This document shows, in pieces, positions 10,926 to 22,842 of a stretch of DNA of 64,000 nt (positions within the stretch are counted from its first letter, which is position 1; every line of letters starts with the position of its first letter). The DNA comes from Helianthus annuus (lineage: Eukaryota; Streptophyta; Magnoliopsida; Asterales; Asteraceae): positions 4,708,110 through 4,772,109 of the forward strand of contig NC_035439.2 in assembly GCF_002127325.2 (NCBI RefSeq), written 5' to 3'. The position numbers were made by a program, and so were the translations under genes. A model generated the notes under the pieces. It ran no database searches. It saw only the letters and a list, made by a program, of their open reading frames with translations, and had not been told where the DNA came from.

Positions 10926-12235
10926 CACTCGAATCGAGTGGCCAACCGACCGAGTTGCCACCCGATCGGGCTGCCACTCGATCGACCAACCCCCTTTTCC
11001 CTTTTCATTTATAGAAACCCTATAAATACCCCCATATGTCAACATCCCTTGATGTTGACAACTCTCTCTCTCTCAACTCGCTCCAGCTGCTATTTCTTCA
11101 GATTTCTTGCGATTCTTATAAGTTTTCAACCTAAATCTTGTACTTTCTTAATCTACACGCACTCCTACACCTTTCTATCTTTTGAATCTTAGCTTTTAAA
11201 CGTGAAATCACTAGATTCAAGGTGTTCTAGGATGATGTCATCATGGTGTTCTTATGAACCTTATGCCAATAGCTTCAATCCACCAAGAACAACTTAGATC
11301 TGAGCGATTTCCACATGAATAAACAAAGATCTATCATAGATCTGAACATATTCAAAGTGAAAAGGATTGGAAGATGGTTTCTAACTTTCTTTCAACTCTT
11401 TTACACTCAATGCACTCAAAACCGATAGAATTGGAGCTTGTTCTGATCTCCTACTCCTTCTTGTTGATGTGTTGGTTCAAGATCTGGATTCTATCCACGA
11501 GAATACTGATTTCGGGTTAAACATGAACTACCGTCACGAACCAGTGAACGGGTCGGATTTGGGTGATTCCTGTCCGACCGGGTCACAAGGGTCTTAACGA
11601 GGTTATGTTGTTTAACACGTTATCACACTGCCTCGAGAAAACCGCAAACTACCAAAACAACCAAGTGAAGAAGACGACCAGGTCGTCTTGGATGGATTGC
11701 CGTCCGATCGGATTGTCGTCCGATCGGATTGCGATCCGACCGGACAGCCACCCGATCGGATTGCACCTTGGGTCCCACACTAAACTTTTATTTTATTTCA
11801 ATATTTGAAGTTTGAACATTGAACGGATTGCCGTCCGATCGGATTGTCACCCGATCGGATTACCACTCGACTATGTGATGTTTAGACTTCAACACTTAAA
11901 CAATTTTCAACATGTTCAATACAAACGGATTGTCACCCGATCGGATTGCAATCCGATCGAGTGACAAACTGCTTGGAACTTGTTCTCACTAAGTGTCCAC
12001 CAATCGGATTGTCGCCCAATCGAACGGTCGTTCGATCGACCGACCTGAAAGGTAGTGATACTTCTCTGTTTCTAAAATGCTACAACGAAAACTTCAAAGG
12101 GCAAGCCATCATACACAAACACATCCTTCCCAAACGAGGTAACAATCCAATCGAATGGTCACCCGATCGGATGACCATCCGAACGGATTGTCACCCGATC
12201 GACTGGCCATCCGATCGGATTACCGTCCGAACCAT
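10926..12235 (+). repeat. Palindromic CGATCGG motif clusters in LTR C
   Basis: Before the TATA box lie CACTCGAATCGAGTG (10926-10940, 7-bp arms) and CCCGATCGGG (10961-10970). After it the phrase (G/C)CCGATCGGATTG(C/T)C recurs many times at 11695-11765, 11825-11965, 12000-12050 and 12145-12230. Variants differ at one or two positions but keep the CGATCGG core or its paired change. Confidence 0.8.
11019..11030 (+). promoter_or_regulatory. TATA box of LTR C
   Basis: CCTATAAATACC, a strong plant TATA box, lies 30-90 bp downstream of the first palindromic cluster. It probably marks the U3/R boundary of the LTR. Confidence 0.65.
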
Positions 12236-12612
12236 TGACACTTCTCACCATTTTACGAATCGCTTATCGTTTATGCTATCATTCTGATCAGGCTAATCTC
12301 ACTCTAGCGCTCCCTTCAATCCATCATCGCTGTGAGTATACTCGAACCCTTTTTGCTTTATGCACTTTTGGGTGTTGCATACGTTACTTATTCTAAATGA
12401 CATCAAACACACTACGCAATACTTTAACGCTAACCGTTACCGCATGTTATACGTGACTTAATGAATGCTTGTTTGTTATGTTTACACATGGATTGCTGTC
12501 TACCTGCCTTAGCAACGATAGTAATATAGTTTGGACTCAGCACCTGTTTACTCAGGGGTTGTTAAGGACAATTAATCACATGGGTCACAGTGGTGATCGT
12601 GTAATAAGAACT

Positions 12613-15600
12613 TGTGACAACCATCACTAAACCAGGTATCCGTACGACTTAATTAATAATTAATTACTGCTTAATTACTGTGCTTGCTTGAAATTACTGA
12701 TGAACTGCTACTTGATTTCTGATACATGCATATTCCTGCATCATACTTTACATACCGTCACTACATTATTTACATGCTGAACCTTAGTGACAAACATGAT
12801 GCACAAAAGCACAGTAGCACTACAAACGGATAACCTATTGAACATGCTGATAAAGCCAGTATCAGGCAGACACTGCCTCTAAGGCCTGTATGAGCCAGAA
12901 ATATTTTACTACACTAGTGGTGAGTGTAGGGATACAAGGGTTGTAGAACTGCGTCTCTAGGAATAAGTTACAATGACTGGATGTGCCTAAGACGTACACC
13001 ATGCACAAAACTCAACACTTTAATGAACAATTCAGCTTCTAGCTAACTAATAAAGTGCCAAAACATGAGGAAAATATTACTAGACACTTTCCAAGGTGTC
13101 GGGAATAAGTTGTGTCACTAAAAATGGTATTAACGACACTTTAAAGCTTTGTTTAACGCTTTAACGGATTACTATCCAACCGAACAACCGGACTATACCC
13201 GGAACATGAAAATATTGTCATTAACACTATTTATCTTTTTCTGAGCCAGTTAGGGTCCCTGAATACCCTAACACCCGCCATAAAGCACAACACACTACTA
13301 ACCGGGTTAAGCACTTAACTAAGCTAACTAACCTAACTATTATCTAACTAATAGTTGGAATCTAATCAAGACCCCCCCCCCCTTTTACAAACCGTCCCCA
13401 AGAAGGGGGACATACTTTGTCCTCCAAATTATTATTTTAATCCTTTTGTTTAGTATCTATGTAGCATAAAATCCAATGGTTAGTAAACTTGTAATTGTCT
13501 ATAAGTAATGCACTTGGACTATCATTCTCTTCATCACATAACATTCACCACAACACTCCCTCTCTCTCTCTAAGAAAGCTTCGGCCGAACACCCCCCTCT
13601 ACATCGATCCATCTTTCGATTTCCTTCATCACATTTCAAGACCATTCAAGTGTTAAGGATCACATCTAAGGAGGCTTGGTGCATTCGGAACTCAAAGGAC
13701 CTCACTCTATTGATTTTATCCTCTCATTTTGCGCCTAGATTCTTCCCTAGCCTCGAGCTAGTAGTAAGTTACTTGAATCACCTTCTCGAACTATTTTGAA
13801 GTGGTTAAAATGATTTGTAACGGTTAAAACTCGTAATCCTACAAGTTGATGCATTAAAGTTTACTAAAAATGCAAGTAAAGATGGTTAAAAGCTTATATG
13901 TTGTGTAAATCTTGTAGTATTTGATTTGTGTGATTATTTGGACCCGATCTATGTTGTGGTAGCTCGGATCATCATTTAACCTGGGTTGGTCATGATCATG
14001 GATCATGACATAAGGTTGTTTTGAAAATAACAAGGGTTAAAGGATGAAACTCTACCACACACGAATCATGAACTTGTGTAAAAGCGATTTTGCTTGTAAA
14101 ATAGTGTTTAAAACTAGTAGATCTACGGATCTACAAGTGGTATTTTCAAAAAACCAAGTATCAAAGAAATCATGTTTTCTAAGAACGGATCTTACACTAA
14201 CAAGAATGATTTTTAGAACACACAAGTGTGTAAACACTTGTGTAGCACAAAGTTTCGACAAAATAACTATTTTTGTAAAAGATGACGAGAAGTTGTAAAG
14301 ACGGAATTTCTATAAAAACGGGGTTTTTACGAAACCGGACTAATTTATATAAAGATTCGCTAAAAGTGATGGGATTTACACCATAATTTTAGAAAACTAC
14401 AAGTTCATGTGATTTTTGCGATTTACATGTTTATGGACTAGTTGATGCGTTGAATATTGTTTTGATTGAGTAAGAAAATTGTTGATTTGATTTATAAAAG
14501 AAAATGATACGCTTGAAAGCGTGGCCACCTCCAGTTACAGAGGAAACTCTGGCGAAATTTTTCTAAAAACCTAACACTTAGAATTATTTTCACTATAAGT
14601 GTTAGAAATACTTTTCGACATGTTTTCAAAATATAAGTTTCGCCACGACTTTATTTACAAAATATCGGAGGTGGGATTTTCACAAAATTTAAACGTGATA
14701 AATATATTTAGTAAATATATTTTTTTCACAACGTCACTTGTCAATTATTTCGTGAAGTGCATAAATATTATTTTTAGGGTAAAAATAATATTATCGAACG
14801 TTAACGAATCCAAAATAATACGAACGCTTTCACGATAAACATATAAGTTACACCGGTAATTATTATTACCACTCGATCGTTAAAACGTAACTTACGCATT
14901 TTACGGAAATAATTATGAACGCGTATTTTTGTTAAAGTATTATTTTGGGAAAATTATGTAAAATAAAAATATAATATTTTTGAGAAAAATATTTATATTT
15001 TGAAGTTAGAAATAAGATATATTTTAAGTGAGACTTAATAATATATTTCGAACACACATGTATTAAATCCCCCATCCTTGGGAAGGAAAATAATTACCAA
15101 GTATGCACTGAATGTAAACACGAAATGTTGTCTAACTATTTCCCAAAACTTAAACCATAAAGCTAAGGCACGGTCGTCCGTCTAATAGAGTAGTACATGT
15201 AGGTCGTTGCACAGCTGCTTGACTTGGAGACATACTTGGTAGAGACGCACCGCTGTGAGTTCATGTCCCCCTTTTCTCTTAACTGTTTTCAGTTTTCTAA
15301 ACTGCGGGGGTGAAATACATGTTACTATGATTACAAATATTTCTTACATGGTATGGTTAGCGTAAGGAGGGTTATTACTTAGATCATGTGAATGGGTAGG
15401 CGGAAACTTGAGGTCATTAATCCTCAGGATAGGACCGAGGGGCAGGAGCGGTAGATCTATCTGCGTGTAGCGAGCCCAGCCCCAGGCCCAGCATAACGGA
15501 CCTCGGGGTGACTTTGTACCCAACGCATAAATCTGCTAGGTTTGAGCCTTCCTACTTGCATTTCACACATATCAATGGCCTTGCAAACCATTGGTGATCT

Positions 15601-16032
15601 CTTTTCCTTATTTGCTACATACCAGGATTTTTTTATTCAAAGTTTTATTTACTCACTTACACATGAACTCGCTCAACATTATTGTTGATTTTTCAACTTA
15701 CATGTATTTCAGGTATTTAAAGGATCTGGCGCGGTATGACATGTTTTCCCGCTGCACTAGTTATGAGATCATCCGGGTTTAGGGGATGTGACTCTTTCCT
15801 GGACAAGTCACAGTCCTTAAACTGTGTTTATGTTATGTTTGTGTTTGTTGAACAATGTTTTTGTCGTTAGGATGTGTTTCCGTTAAAACAATGTTGTTGT
15901 ATTCGGTTTTTAAAACTTAATTAAATGGATGATCTTGCATGATTTTATTTCATATAGCTTTGTTATGATTAAGCTATGGTATTAAGAAGTCACACCAAAT
16001 TAACCACGCTTCCGCAAAGTCAGGGTGTGACA
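12613..16032 (+). repeat. 5' LTR of element A
   Basis: The 3,420-bp LTR contains an inverted repeat GTCCCC/GGGGAC (13394-13411) upstream of a TATA-like CTATAAG at 13499. A CT-rich leader (13555-13575) and a candidate splice donor GTAAGT (13764) follow. Open frames inside it (for example 14044-14298) also appear in the 3' LTR and have no recognisable product. Confidence 0.92.
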
Positions 16033-16035
16033 GCT

Positions 16036-16047
16036 TGGTATCAGAGC
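16036..16047 (+). other. Primer binding site of element A (tRNA-Met)
   Basis: TGGTATCAGAGC begins 3 bp after the LTR end and is the standard initiator-tRNA-Met primer site. Confidence 0.88.
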
Positions 16048-16195
16048 TCTGATCATAGCGAACTAGGATTCCTTCTCGAGTCTAGACTATGATCACTAGG
16101 GCTCTCACGAAAACATTTTTACTGCATACCACTTAAGTCCAGATCCAAAACGTTTTTACAAACAAATGTTGAGCACATTTTATATATTATTTTTA

Positions 16196-16465
16196 GGCTC
16201 AGTCTTGGAGGCTGAGGCTCGGTCTTGGAGACCGAGGCTCGATCTAAGAGATCGAGGTAGATGGCTAGTGAGACTAGGAAGAGTAGGCTCAGTCTTGGAG
16301 GCTGAGGCTCGGTCTTGGAGACCGAGGCTCGATCTAAGAGATCGAGGTAGATGGCTAGTAAGACTAGGAAGAGTAGGCTCAGTCTTGGAGGCTGAGGCTC
16401 GGTCTTGGAGGCCGAGGCTCGGTCTTGGAGGCCGAGGCTCGATCTAAGAGGTCGAGGTAGATGAT
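16196..16465 (+). repeat. 90-bp tandem repeat made of hairpins (leader of element A)
   Basis: Two full 90-bp units (16196-16285, 16286-16375) and a variant third unit. Each unit holds three stem-loops: CTCAGTCTTGGAGGCTGAG, CTCGGTCTTGGAGACCGAG and CTCGATCTAAGAGATCGAG. The stems change by paired substitutions while the spacing and purine-rich loop stay fixed. Degenerate copies (CAGTCTTAGAGACTG, CAGTCTAGGAGACTG) continue to about 16555. The array lies between the primer site and the first ORF. The 93-residue open frame across it is a by-product of the 90-bp period. Confidence 0.88.
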
Positions 16466-16640
16466 AGAGCAGTCTTAGAGACTGGGAGGAATTTGGCTAG
16501 TGGGACTAGGAGTGTCAGTCTAGGAGACTGGGAGGCTAGTGGGACTAGGAGAATTATGTGATTTCTTACTTGGTGACTAATGTGTTTACCTGATTGTATG
16601 ACTGATTATTTGTGCATATTTGTGTTTATGTTACAGACAC

Positions 16641-18177
16641 ATGGACTCGCCCGGCACTGGCGACTCAGACACCACAGGCCCTAGACCTATAGTATCAGAT
16701 GACCTAGCATCTTCAGAGCACGAGGTGCACACGTTGGACGTTACTAGCACGGACGAGGACGACTTTCAGCCCTTCGCGCTACCTGACGAGGCTGATGAGC
16801 TCGCTGATGGACCTCTTATTGGGGACTTACCGCTTGTAGAGATCCCTGCTCCCATACCATTGGCCGTTTACCCTGCCTACGATTTACTTCTTGACGCCGA
16901 TGCTGATGGCGATATTGATCTGTTTGACGATGATCTCCTAGAGGACGATGAGGAGGGCGAGGCCCTTATAGCCGACGGAGGACTTTTACTGCTCGCAGAT
17001 GCTCCCAGCTGCGGAGTCACCTGCAGACTCACCTGCTCCAGACTCCTTCGAGTCTGTGGCCTCCGCACCTTCCCACACTCTGAGCGCACAACACTTTTCA
17101 CATGGTTCAGATCCTGACCAGGCATCCTCTGCTGCCCCTATTCCTAGCTTTTCTTTCGACCACGATGATGTGGAGGATTCCGATCCTATCTTTCCCCCAG
17201 GATTCAACCCGAATCAGGATATAGAGTTTAAACCTATGGATCAGCCTATGGAGGATTCGGTCGACCCAGCTGACCCAGTTGATCCCATTGACCCTGAGTT
17301 TGATTTTGAGATGGCCTTTGATGATCCCGAGCCTGCCATCGCCCCTGAGCAGGCAGCCGCTCTAGACCCTGTGCTTGAGCATGACCCAGTTCATGTTGGC
17401 ATGCCTATTGAGCCTGTGATTGCTGACCCACCTGCTGATGATCACCCTGTGGATGCTCCGTTGTTGGAGGGCGATCATGACATTGCTGCTGATCACGTTG
17501 ATCCCCCACTTATTGCTGATGCACCTGTTGACCCTCTTGTTGCTCCCCCACCTGATCCCGTTCCACTAGAGCCCGAGCATGCACTGTTCGCGACCCACAT
17601 GGACCCACGAGATGAGCACGCCCAGCACGGGTGGATTCCTGCTGATGATGAGGTTCCACCTATTTCCCCTCATACCACTGATGCACGACACGTTGATTTC
17701 TCTTTTCCAGTTCCTCAGTTTACACCTCCAGCGCGACCTGGAGAGGGTTATTCGGCCCATCCCTTTGGACACGTGCCAATGTCTGTTCTCTTTATGCCAC
17801 AGTTTCCACCTGTTTTACCCCCTGTTTCTCCATTTCATGTGGCACCTTTTGATCCAGCCAGGGAGCCGTTTCTCTGGTCATCACCACCTGTTATGCCACC
17901 GACCGACCCCTACCATCCTTTCCATATGGGGCACTCTATTAAGGACGTTTTGATGTCTTTTGTTTTTCAGCACGAGGCACACACACAGCGCATTCAGGAG
18001 CTTGAGAGAGCTCAGCCGCCGCCGTGTCAGTGCCAGGGTCAGACCCACTCTCCTTTGCAGCCCTCTCGACCTTTACCACCGGATTATGCTGCACGCCTTC
18101 TCACTTTAGAGCAGCAGGTTGCTTCTTTCTTGCGTACTCAGAGAGCCATGGAGGAGGATCAAGCCCATAAGGGTTAG
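16641..18177 (+). pseudogene. Extra ORF (aORF) of element A, one frameshift
   Basis: ATG 16641 (MDSPGTGDSDTTG) begins an acidic protein with DADADGDIDLFDDDLLEDDEEGE near residues 80-105. A single-base shift near 17008 moves the frame. It then continues with a Pro/Asp-rich region (FDHDDVEDSDPIFPPGFNP, then many DPV/DPA phrases) and ends in a probable coiled coil ([25 protein letters not shown]). Its length is about 510 residues across both frames. Proteins of this kind are found upstream of gag in Tekay-type elements of Asteraceae; their role is unknown. The end at 18177 is not natural, because the sequence joins directly to the RNase H/integrase linker. A ...TTACAG acceptor-like site lies 4 bp before the ATG. 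Confidence 0.7.
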
Positions 18178-19660
18178 GGCTTTAGAAATGATAATTCAGA
18201 CCGATCTTTCCTTGCGCATTCGTGCCGCACAGAAAGAAGCTCTCAAGGAAGGGAACCTGGAAGAAGAATATCTCCGTGGGATGGAGAAGCTATTGGTAAC
18301 AAACGAGGAAGGAACGTTTTGTTTTGAGAAAATGATTTGGGTTCCTTTGTTTGGTGGTTTAAGGAAGGTTATTTTCGATGAAGCTCACAAATCGTGGTAC
18401 TCTATCCACCCTGGAGCGGATAAGATGTACCAAGACCTTAAAGATTATTATTGGTGGCCTAGGATGAAAGGCGATGTTGCTGTCTATGTGAGCAAGTGTT
18501 TAACATGCACTAAGGTTAAAGCGGAATACCAGAAGCCTTCAGGACTTCTGCAACAACCTGAAATTCCCAAGTGGAAGTGGGAACAAATCTCCATGGATTT
18601 TATTACAAAGTTGCCAAGAACGCCAAGAGGCCATGACACTATTTGGGTGATAGTGGATCGATTAACGAAGTCAGCGCACTTCTTACCTATCAGAGAGAAG
18701 GATAATACGAGCAAGTTGGCCGAAATTTACATGAGAGAAATTGTTACACGCCATGGAGTACCTCTCTCCATCATCTCTGATAGAGACGGGAGGTTCGTAT
18801 CAAGGATTTGGCAATCCTTCCAAGAAGCTTTTGGCTCGCAATTGAATATGAGCACCGCGTTTCACCCACAGACCGACGGGCAAAGCGAACGGACGATACA
18901 GACTTTGGAAGACATGCTGAGAGCATGTGTTATGGTTTTGGGCGGTAGCTGGGATAAGCATTTGCCTTTGGTTGAATTTTCATACAACAACAGCTACCAC
19001 GCCAGTATTGGTGCCGCGCCATTCGAAGCCTTATATGGGCGCAAGTGCAGATCACCACTTTGTTGGTCTGACGCAGGTGATAGACAGTTGGTTGGTCCTG
19101 ATGTGGTCCAGGAAACCACAGATAAGATTGGACAGATTCGAGATCGCATTAGTGCGGCTCGTGACCGCCAGAAAGCCTACGCGGATCGAAAAAGGAAACC
19201 TCTAGAGTTTGAGGTAGGTGATATGGTTTTGTTGAAGGTATCACCCTGGAAGGGTGTGGCACGCTTCGGGAAGCGTGGGAAGTTGAATCCCAGGTATATT
19301 GGCCCGTTCAGAATTCTGGAAAGAATTGGGTCCGTAGCATACAAGTTGGATCTACCTGCCGAACTGAATGGTGTTCACGATACGTTCCACGTATCAAATT
19401 TGAGGAAGAGTCCAACGCAAGATACCATTGTCATTCCTACCGACGAAATTCATGTTGACGACACGCTCCACTTCGTTGAAGAACCTGTTGAGGTTACGGA
19501 TTGGAAAGTGAACAAGACCTGCCGGAGCAGTGTCAAGCTCGTCAAGGTTCGTTGGAATGCCAGACATGGTCCTGAATACACCTGGGAGCGTGAGGACCGG
19601 ATGAAAGAGAAATACCCCCACCTGTTTCCCAAGAACCTTGCATCTAGAAGCAGAACTTAA
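18150..19660 (+). pseudogene. Integrase of element A (rest of pol deleted)
   Basis: The open frame starts within the linker that normally joins RNase H to integrase ([11 protein letters not shown]). It then carries the HHCC zinc finger ([13 protein letters not shown] ... CLTC) and the catalytic core: D in MDFITKLP, D in ISDRDGRF and E in DGQSERTIQ. The last two are 35 residues apart (DD35E). The C-terminal part has the GPF motif region ([22 protein letters not shown]) and a chromodomain-like tail ([17 protein letters not shown]), which places it in the chromovirus/Tekay lineage. The integrase domain itself reads intact to TAA 19660, but it is joined out of frame to the extra ORF and has no start of its own, so it is probably not expressed as such. 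Confidence 0.88.
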
Positions 19661-19684
19661 AATTTCGGGACGAAATTTTTCTAA

Positions 19685-19695
19685 CGGGGGGAGAA
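19685..19695 (+). other. Polypurine tract of element A
   Basis: GGGGGGAGAA-type purine run directly before the 3' LTR start TGTGACAACC; it primes plus-strand synthesis. Confidence 0.8.
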
Positions 19696-20263
19696 TGTGA
19701 CAACCCTCACTAAACCAGGTATCCGTACGACTTAATTAATAATTAATTACTGCTTAATTACTGTGCTTGCTTGAAATTACTGATGAACTGCTACTTGATT
19801 TCTGATACATGCATATTCCTGCATCATACTTTACATACCGTCACTACATTATTTACATGCCGAACCTTAGCGACAAACATGATGCACAAAAGCACAGTAG
19901 CACTACAAACGGATAACTTATTGAACATGCTGATAAAGCCAGCATCAGGCAGACACTGCCTCTAAGGCTTGTATGAGCCAGAAATATTTTACTACACTAG
20001 TGGTGAGTGTAGGGATACAAGGGTTGTAGAACTACGTCTCTAGGAATAAGTTACAATGACTGGATGTGCCTAAGACGTACACCATGCACAAAACTCAGCA
20101 CTTTAATGAACAATTCAGCTTCTAGCTAACTAATAAAGTGCCAAAACATGAGGAAAATATTACTAGACACTTTCCAAGGTGTCGGGAATAAGTTGTGTCA
20201 CTAAAAATGGTATTAACGACACTTTAAAGCTTTGTTTAACGCTTTAACGGATTACTATCCAAC
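19696..20263 (+). repeat. 3' LTR of element A, first part
   Basis: Matches 12613-13180 almost base for base, then breaks at ACTATCCAAC where element B is inserted. CCAAC at 20259-20263 is the left target duplication of B. Confidence 0.93.
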
Positions 20264-21732
20264 TGTAACAACTGTCACTAAAATCAATAATTAGGACAAT
20301 AATTAGACACTAAGAAAACCCTAATTGAGACACCCAATAAATTCTGCACTAGCCTTAAAATTTTCAGGACAATCGGAATCAGGATCAGGACCCCTAAAAC
20401 TCGAGGGGGGCAAACCCTAGTTGATAATTATCTAAATTTAAACGTTGCTATGTTCTGATTGGCCCAATTTTTGACTCATCCAAGCTACTCCCGTGCATGG
20501 CAAGTCTAGGACATTTAGGTGTCCCTTACGGACCGTAAGGGATCAGGCTTACGGTCCGTAAGCGAGGCCAAATTTTGGCTATAAATAGCCGACATTGGGT
20601 CTTGCACAGAACAATTGAAACGACGCTCAAATACTGTCTGTACGTCGAATTAGCCTAGAAACAATACAATTAAACACACACAATCACGAGGTGCTGCCGC
20701 AATCAGGATAATAACTCGATCGCTATTACGATTCAACGTCCGATCGATTATAACTATCCAACGATTGTCCGAGTGCTGCTCAAATTGAGCTAATACTTTG
20801 ATTATTCGTCGTGATTTCGACTTGAATATCTGAGTACTGTTCAAATTCGGACTATGCTCTGTTATTCGTTGTGAATCCGATTGAATTATTAAGTATTGCA
20901 CTTGTTAATCATTGTGAGGGTTTGATCTCGTGAATTAACGTAACTGCTGTATTAAGTTACTAACCTATTGTGTGTGCATTACTATTAAATTAGGTTAAAT
21001 CAAGGCTAATCAGTAGGCTTATACCTTGCCCGTTAAATCTGCAATGTGAGTCATTCCTCTTTTATAAACTCTTTTCTCACAGTTTGTGAGTCATTCTCTT
21101 TTTATCAACTGTTTTACAATACTCCAAATTATTTTCAAAATGTTATAATTACAGGGATTAAGTCGTGGTTATCTTGACCGCTGGTTAGTGGGGTATTGTG
21201 CACATTACTAATTTCTCACAGTTAGGCAATAAGCCCTAACATGGGTTAGGCTAATAAGACCTAACAGTGACAAAACGTCACTAATTGGGTGACTGGACCC
21301 AATAGTGGTATGACCATCGTCACACGGGTGGCAAGACCAGATATTAATTAAGATACTGCCATAGTAATCGCTCTTATGCTGTAATTTATAACTATGTGTC
21401 ATTTTATCAAAATGAATGATTCACTCAGTATTTCCCCGCTGACAAAACATTTTTACAACATGTTTCAGGTGACATACTGTGATTTCAGTACACGTGCTAC
21501 GGAGCACCATCAAGCTTGAAATAGTGGCTCAATTAAATAAATAAACATGTTTGTAAAATAATGAAATTATGATATTTACGGGGTTTATCCTGAAATGTAA
21601 ATAAATAATACTCGGGCAAATTTTTCAAGTTTAACACGATCCTGTTAAGACTTCCGCTGTAAATATAAGTACCACGGGTTTTCTGTCCCGCGGCTCCTGG
21701 ACCGGGTCAAACCGGGTACGGGGGCCGTGACA
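20264..21732 (+). repeat. 5' LTR of element B
   Basis: Contains two perfect inverted repeats, CCCTTACGGACCGTAAGGG (20523-20541, 9-bp arms) and CTTACGGTCCGTAAG (20549-20563, 7-bp arms). A TATA box CTATAAATAGCC follows at 20579-20590. A donor-like GTGAGT occurs at 21046. Confidence 0.93.
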
Positions 21733-21740
21733 GAAAAAGG

Positions 21741-21753
21741 TGGTATCAGAGCC
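21741..21753 (+). other. Primer binding site of element B (tRNA-Met)
   Basis: TGGTATCAGAGCC, 8 bp after the LTR end, complementary to initiator tRNA-Met. Confidence 0.88.
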
Positions 21754-22089
21754 ACTGATCAAGCCACTGATTTAAGCCAATTAAGTATTTAGGGAATACT
21801 AAATTTATTAATTGCTATTCTGTGATTATCTGCTTTATCTGACTAATCATGGACAAATCTGTATATACTAGTCAATGTAGCAAATAATACAAATTCTTAA
21901 AAATAATTTGACTTAAGTTTTAGTATTTTTAATATCTACAGTCTAGAAGTTTTATTCGGGAGATCATAAAATTTACAAATAAAACCTAGGATGTTTTAAA
22001 TTTTCAGTAGTTTTGATAGATACCCAGTATGAGATAATATTTCTATAAAATTTTGTCATAAATTTTAACCTAGTATTTTGCTATACAGC

Positions 22090-22506
22090 ATGAGTGACTT
22101 GTCTGACGCCCTTCGGAACTTAAATCTCTATCCAGTAAGAATAGAAGTTTCCAGAGATTTCAATAGATATATACCAGACATAGAGGAACCTATAGAATTC
22201 ACCACTGTACCTCTCGAAAAACCCACCCCTAAGAAAATAGAAATCGGGGAAAGCTCTAGGCAAATTGAGGGGTTACCATCCCAGGAAGAATTTGATTTTT
22301 CATTGACAGATTATAATTCTATCAAGTCTGTTAATGAAAAACAACTAGTAGAACCAGCTATTCCAAAACCTTCGATCCACTCGCAACCTTTAGGAATAGA
22401 CGAATGGTTGACTAATGAAATACAGATTCAAAATTATCCCTATAAGCTTTTTCCTCAGTACGATCCAGAACCCAATCCACCAATAAGTAAACAAGAATAT
22501 AGCTAG
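22090..22506 (+). CDS. Short extra ORF of element B
   Basis: ATG 22090 gives about 138 residues (MSDLSDALRNLNLYPVRIEV ... ISKQEYS). The protein is acidic and hydrophilic, with no motif or membrane segment that I recognise. It occupies the position of the extra ORF seen in elements A and E, upstream of gag. An acceptor-like CTATACAG ends 1 bp before the ATG. It is followed by about 330 bp of AT-rich non-coding sequence before gag. Function unknown; it is intact, unlike the pol part of the same element. Confidence 0.6.
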   Translation: MSDLSDALRNLNLYPVRIEVSRDFNRYIPDIEEPIEFTTVPLEKPTPKKIEIGESSRQIEGLPSQEEFDFSLTDYNSIKSVNEKQLVEPAIPKPSIHSQPLGIDEWLTNEIQIQNYPYKLFPQYDPEPNPPISKQEYS

Positions 22507-22842
22507 ACTCCGCCACTTTGACTAAAGAATTAATGAATGTTGGGAATAGGATCCAAGAGATTGAGAAACAGATCTCCTGGAAATACGATCAGAGGAAACG
22601 CCATTACTAGAATATTATTTGGCAAAAAGATAGGAGATTTATAAAAAAATGATTATATAATAGTAAATAGTAAAATTAGTATGTGTAAAATAAGTAATAG
22701 GACGGTTGTATATAGAAGCATAATACCATGAAAATTTTAGAAAATTTACAACTTTTGGCTGTTTACGTAATTATGTGTAATTAAGGGTGACATTGAAATT
22801 ACTTCTGGTATACTAATTATTTATCTATAAATTAGTTATCCG

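Noticed and set aside
14044..14298. Conserved 84-residue ORF (also 27666-27920)
   Set aside because: It is duplicated only because it lies in both LTRs of element A; no domain was seen.
16166..16447. Arg/Leu-rich repeat protein
   Set aside because: The frame stays open because the 90-bp repeat is a multiple of three; it precedes the true first ORF and encodes no known fold.
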